Origin: Zeimonas sp003577305
GTDB lineage: Bacteria; Pseudomonadota; Gammaproteobacteria; Burkholderiales; Burkholderiaceae_E
Direction of reading: 5' to 3'
NCBI GenBank assembly: GCA_030263385.1
Contig: SZOX01000012.1
Coordinates: 139,595-203,594 of the forward strand
DNA length: 64,000 bases
The notes under the pieces are model-generated. The model was not told the origin of the DNA and did not search any database. It worked only from the letters and a program-made list of their open reading frames with translations. Numbering within the stretch: the stretch's first letter is position 1; the number at the start of each line of letters is the position of its first letter. The position numbers were made by a program, and so were the translations under genes. Shown here piece by piece: positions 62,420 to 64,000 of this stretch.

Positions 62420-62886
62420 CAGCGAACCTCGAAGGCACCCAGGCCGTTGGCCGCGATCGCCGCGTGCAGATCGCGGCGCGTGAGGTGCAGCACGAACGGC
62501 GTGTCGACCTGGTCGCGGCCGAACTCGATCTCGCGCCGGCCGTCGGCGCGCTCGACGCTCAGCCGCGTGGGTTCGTCCCAGCTGCGTTCGCGCAGGTCGC
62601 GGTCGTCGAGCAGCGGCTGCCAGCGGCGCTCGCGCCAGACGAAGAATCCATAGCGCTCGTCGTCGGCCTCGAAGCGGATCGGCGCACCGCGCACCTGCGC
62701 CTCCTCGCGCGCGAGCACCAGCAGTTGCGCGAGCCGCTCGGCCTCGAAGTGCAGTCCGCGATCGAAACCGCCGATCGACAGCGACGCGATGCCGATCAGC
62801 ACGCCGGCGATCACCATCGCCACCAGCAGTTCGAGCAGCGTGAAGCCGGTCTGGCGCAGCCGTGCACCCAAGGCCGGGCCCTTCAC
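62419..62886 (-). CDS. gspH: Type II secretion minor pseudopilin GspH
   Basis: This 155-residue pseudopilin has leader RLRQTG followed by FTLLELLVAMVIAGVLIGI, then a GspH/FimT domain with LAQLLVLAREEAQVRGAPI and YGFFVWRERRWQPL. It links the tip to the GspG shaft. It starts with GTG 62886. The gap of 43 bases to gspG holds nothing notable. Confidence 0.9.
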   Translation of the reverse strand: MKGPALGARLRQTGFTLLELLVAMVIAGVLIGIASLSIGGFDRGLHFEAERLAQLLVLAREEAQVRGAPIRFEADDERYGFFVWRERRWQPLLDDRDLRERSWDEPTRLSVERADGRREIEFGRDQVDTPFVLHLTRRDLHAAIAANGLGAFEVR

Positions 62887-62929
62887 CTGTTGCCTCTCGT
62901 TGCGCGCCTGCTCCGGACAGCGCAGACGG

Positions 62930-63382
62930 CTACCGGTTCAGCGACCAGTTGCCGATGTCGGCGGCCACGCCCTCGCCGCCGGGCTGGCCGTCGGCGCCCA
63001 GGCTGAAGACGTCGATTTCTCCGCGCACGCCGGGATTCAGGTACTGGTACGGCTTGCCCCAGGGATCGACCGGAGCCTGTTTCAGGTAGGCCTTCCAGTT
63101 GGGCGGAAGCGGCTCGACGGCCGGGCGCTGCGCGAGCGCGGCCAGGCCCTGATCGGTGGTCGGGTAGCGCTGGTTGTCGAGCCGGTAGAGGTCGAGAGCC
63201 TGCAGGATCTGCGCGATCTCGGTCTGCGCCGCCTTCACGCGCGCCTCGTCCGGCTTGCTCATGATGCGCGGCACCGCGATCGCGGCCAGCACGCCGAGGA
63301 TCACGATGACCACCATGATCTCGATCAGCGTGAAGCCGCGCTCGCGCGCATGCGACTTCCGTCGGGCCGTCGGACCGTGCAT
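62930..63382 (-). CDS. gspG: Type II secretion major pseudopilin GspG
   Basis: This 150-residue protein is the shaft subunit. The prepilin site is ARERG followed by FTLIEIMVVIVILGVLAAI, with Glu at +5, then AVPRIMSKPDEARVKAAQTE, DNQRYPTTDQGLAAL and DPWGKPYQYLNPG, all classic GspG. I chose ATG 63382 over 63421 because AGGAGC (63388-63393, minus) precedes it. It is the first gene of the minus-strand gsp operon. Confidence 0.95.
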   Translation of the reverse strand: MHGPTARRKSHARERGFTLIEIMVVIVILGVLAAIAVPRIMSKPDEARVKAAQTEIAQILQALDLYRLDNQRYPTTDQGLAALAQRPAVEPLPPNWKAYLKQAPVDPWGKPYQYLNPGVRGEIDVFSLGADGQPGGEGVAADIGNWSLNR

Positions 63383-63415
63383 CGATGCTCCTGAAAGTGC
63401 CACCACGACTCGGGC

Positions 63416-63425
63416 TATCATACCA
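63416..63425. promoter_or_regulatory. Overlapping -10 elements between gspG and gspC
   Basis: The minus strand reads TGGTATGAT (63425-63417), an extended -10 for gspG, 35 bases before its ATG. The plus strand reads TATCAT (63416-63421), a five-of-six -10 for gspC, 37 bases before its ATG. The two boxes share five bases, giving a symmetric bidirectional core. No good -35 hexamer was found on either side. Confidence 0.5.
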
Positions 63426-63457
63426 GTGCATTTTCCGCACCTTCCCCACCGACCGAC

Positions 63458-64000
63458 ATGCGCTTCAAACGAACGGTTGCCGCACGCCGATGGGCGCCGG
63501 CCGCGGCGTCGCTCGCGATGTTCGCCCTGCTGTGCGCGACGATCGCCTACTGGGCGCTGCAGTTGCTCGCTCCCGCGGTTCCGATCGCGCCGGCGGGCTC
63601 GCTGGCCGGGGCGGGCGACGCGGCCGACCCGGTTTCGGCCGGACGGCTGTTCGGCCTGCCGAGCGGTAGCGGCAGCGCGCAGGCGCCGGTCGCGCCGTCG
63701 AGCATCCAGGTGCTCGGCGTCGCCGCCAGCGAACTGCGCGGCAGCGCAGTGCTGTCGGTCGACGGCAAGCCGGCGCGCGCGTTCATGGTCGGCGACGCGG
63801 TGAGCGCCGCAGCGAAGCTGGTCGAGGTGCGCCCCGGCGCAGTCGTCATCGAGCGCAATGGCGCGCGGGTCGAACTGCCGGCGCCACAGCGGCCGTCGGT
63901 CGCCACGCTCTGGGCCGGCCCGGCGCGTTCCGGCGAAGCCCCCACCGCCACGGCCCCGCCGGCGCGTGTCGTGCCGCCACCGCCGACACCACCCGCCGCT
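63458..64000 (+). CDS. gspC: Type II secretion protein GspC (3' end outside window)
   Basis: The first 181 residues of GspC are present; the rest lies beyond the right edge. There is a short basic start (RFKRTVAARRWAP), one inner-membrane helix (ASLAMFALLCATIAYWALQLL) and a periplasmic homology-region domain: SAGRLFGLP, the aaLFG element, then IQVLGVAASELRGSAVLSVD and ARAFMVGDAV. A Pro-rich stretch begins at the window end. GspC links the platform to the secretin GspD. It is divergent from the gspG operon, as in other Burkholderiales. Confidence 0.9.
   Translation, partial: MRFKRTVAARRWAPAAASLAMFALLCATIAYWALQLLAPAVPIAPAGSLAGAGDAADPVSAGRLFGLPSGSGSAQAPVAPSSIQVLGVAASELRGSAVLSVDGKPARAFMVGDAVSAAAKLVEVRPGAVVIERNGARVELPAPQRPSVATLWAGPARSGEAPTATAPPARVVPPPPTPPAA

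Overview
The window is very GC-rich DNA, densely coding on both strands, and looks like a betaproteobacterial chromosome, most likely order Burkholderiales. The evidence is the set of lineage-typical families: a DUF2863 protein, a DUF2868/DUF3482 pair, a SenB-SelD pair, a gspC divergent from the other gsp genes, and an mltD-gloB-methyltransferase-rnhA-dnaQ neighbourhood. No tRNA, rRNA, insertion sequence, phage gene or CRISPR array was found, and no gene-free stretch exceeds about 220 bases.

Layout. (1) 1-3.8 kb: the 5' part of a branched-chain-type ABC transporter (substrate-binding protein and truncated LivH, minus strand), divergent from an XRE/ScfR-type regulator. (2) 3.9-11.4 kb: a stand-alone receiver protein, a CbrX-like small membrane protein, a CbrA-like SLC5/histidine-kinase fusion, a WYL regulator and a DUF2868 + DUF3482-GTPase pair. 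(3) 11.5-18.8 kb: a lysozyme-inhibitor-like secreted protein with a strong terminator, then a complete livGHM-SBP-livF operon coupled to a long-chain acyl-CoA ligase. (4) 18.8-26.7 kb: outer-membrane phospholipase A, then a thiosulfate-oxidation operon (soxY, soxZ, dsrE-like, soxA, soxX, soxB, TlpA-like, GlcG/HbpS-like, a 50-residue membrane protein), with a divergent periplasmic thioredoxin-fold gene. soxCD is not in the window.

(5) 26.8-38.5 kb: DUF2863, dnaQ, an RND pump and its adaptor, rnhA, cfa, a methyltransferase, gloB and mltD. This is the familiar mltD-gloB-methyltransferase-rnhA-dnaQ block with cfa and the RND genes inserted. (6) 38.5-44.0 kb: a yejABEF peptide ABC transporter. (7) 44.0-51.3 kb: six genes whose stop and start codons all overlap: fabI, senB (selenosugar synthase), selD, and a LolD-like ATPase, FtsX-like permease and AttH/CrtC lipocalin-like lipoprotein. 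(8) 51.4-64 kb: an MFS transporter and a complete minus-strand gsp run (G,H,I,J,K,L,M,N,D,E,F), divergent from gspC, which runs off the right edge.

The most interesting points are the SenB/SelD pair inside a coupled lipid-enzyme/exporter operon, the four-base overlap of an RND pump gene with dnaQ, the extended sox operon with its tiny membrane protein, and the poorly characterised DUF2868/DUF3482 pair. All assignments come from reading translations and motifs; no database search was run.
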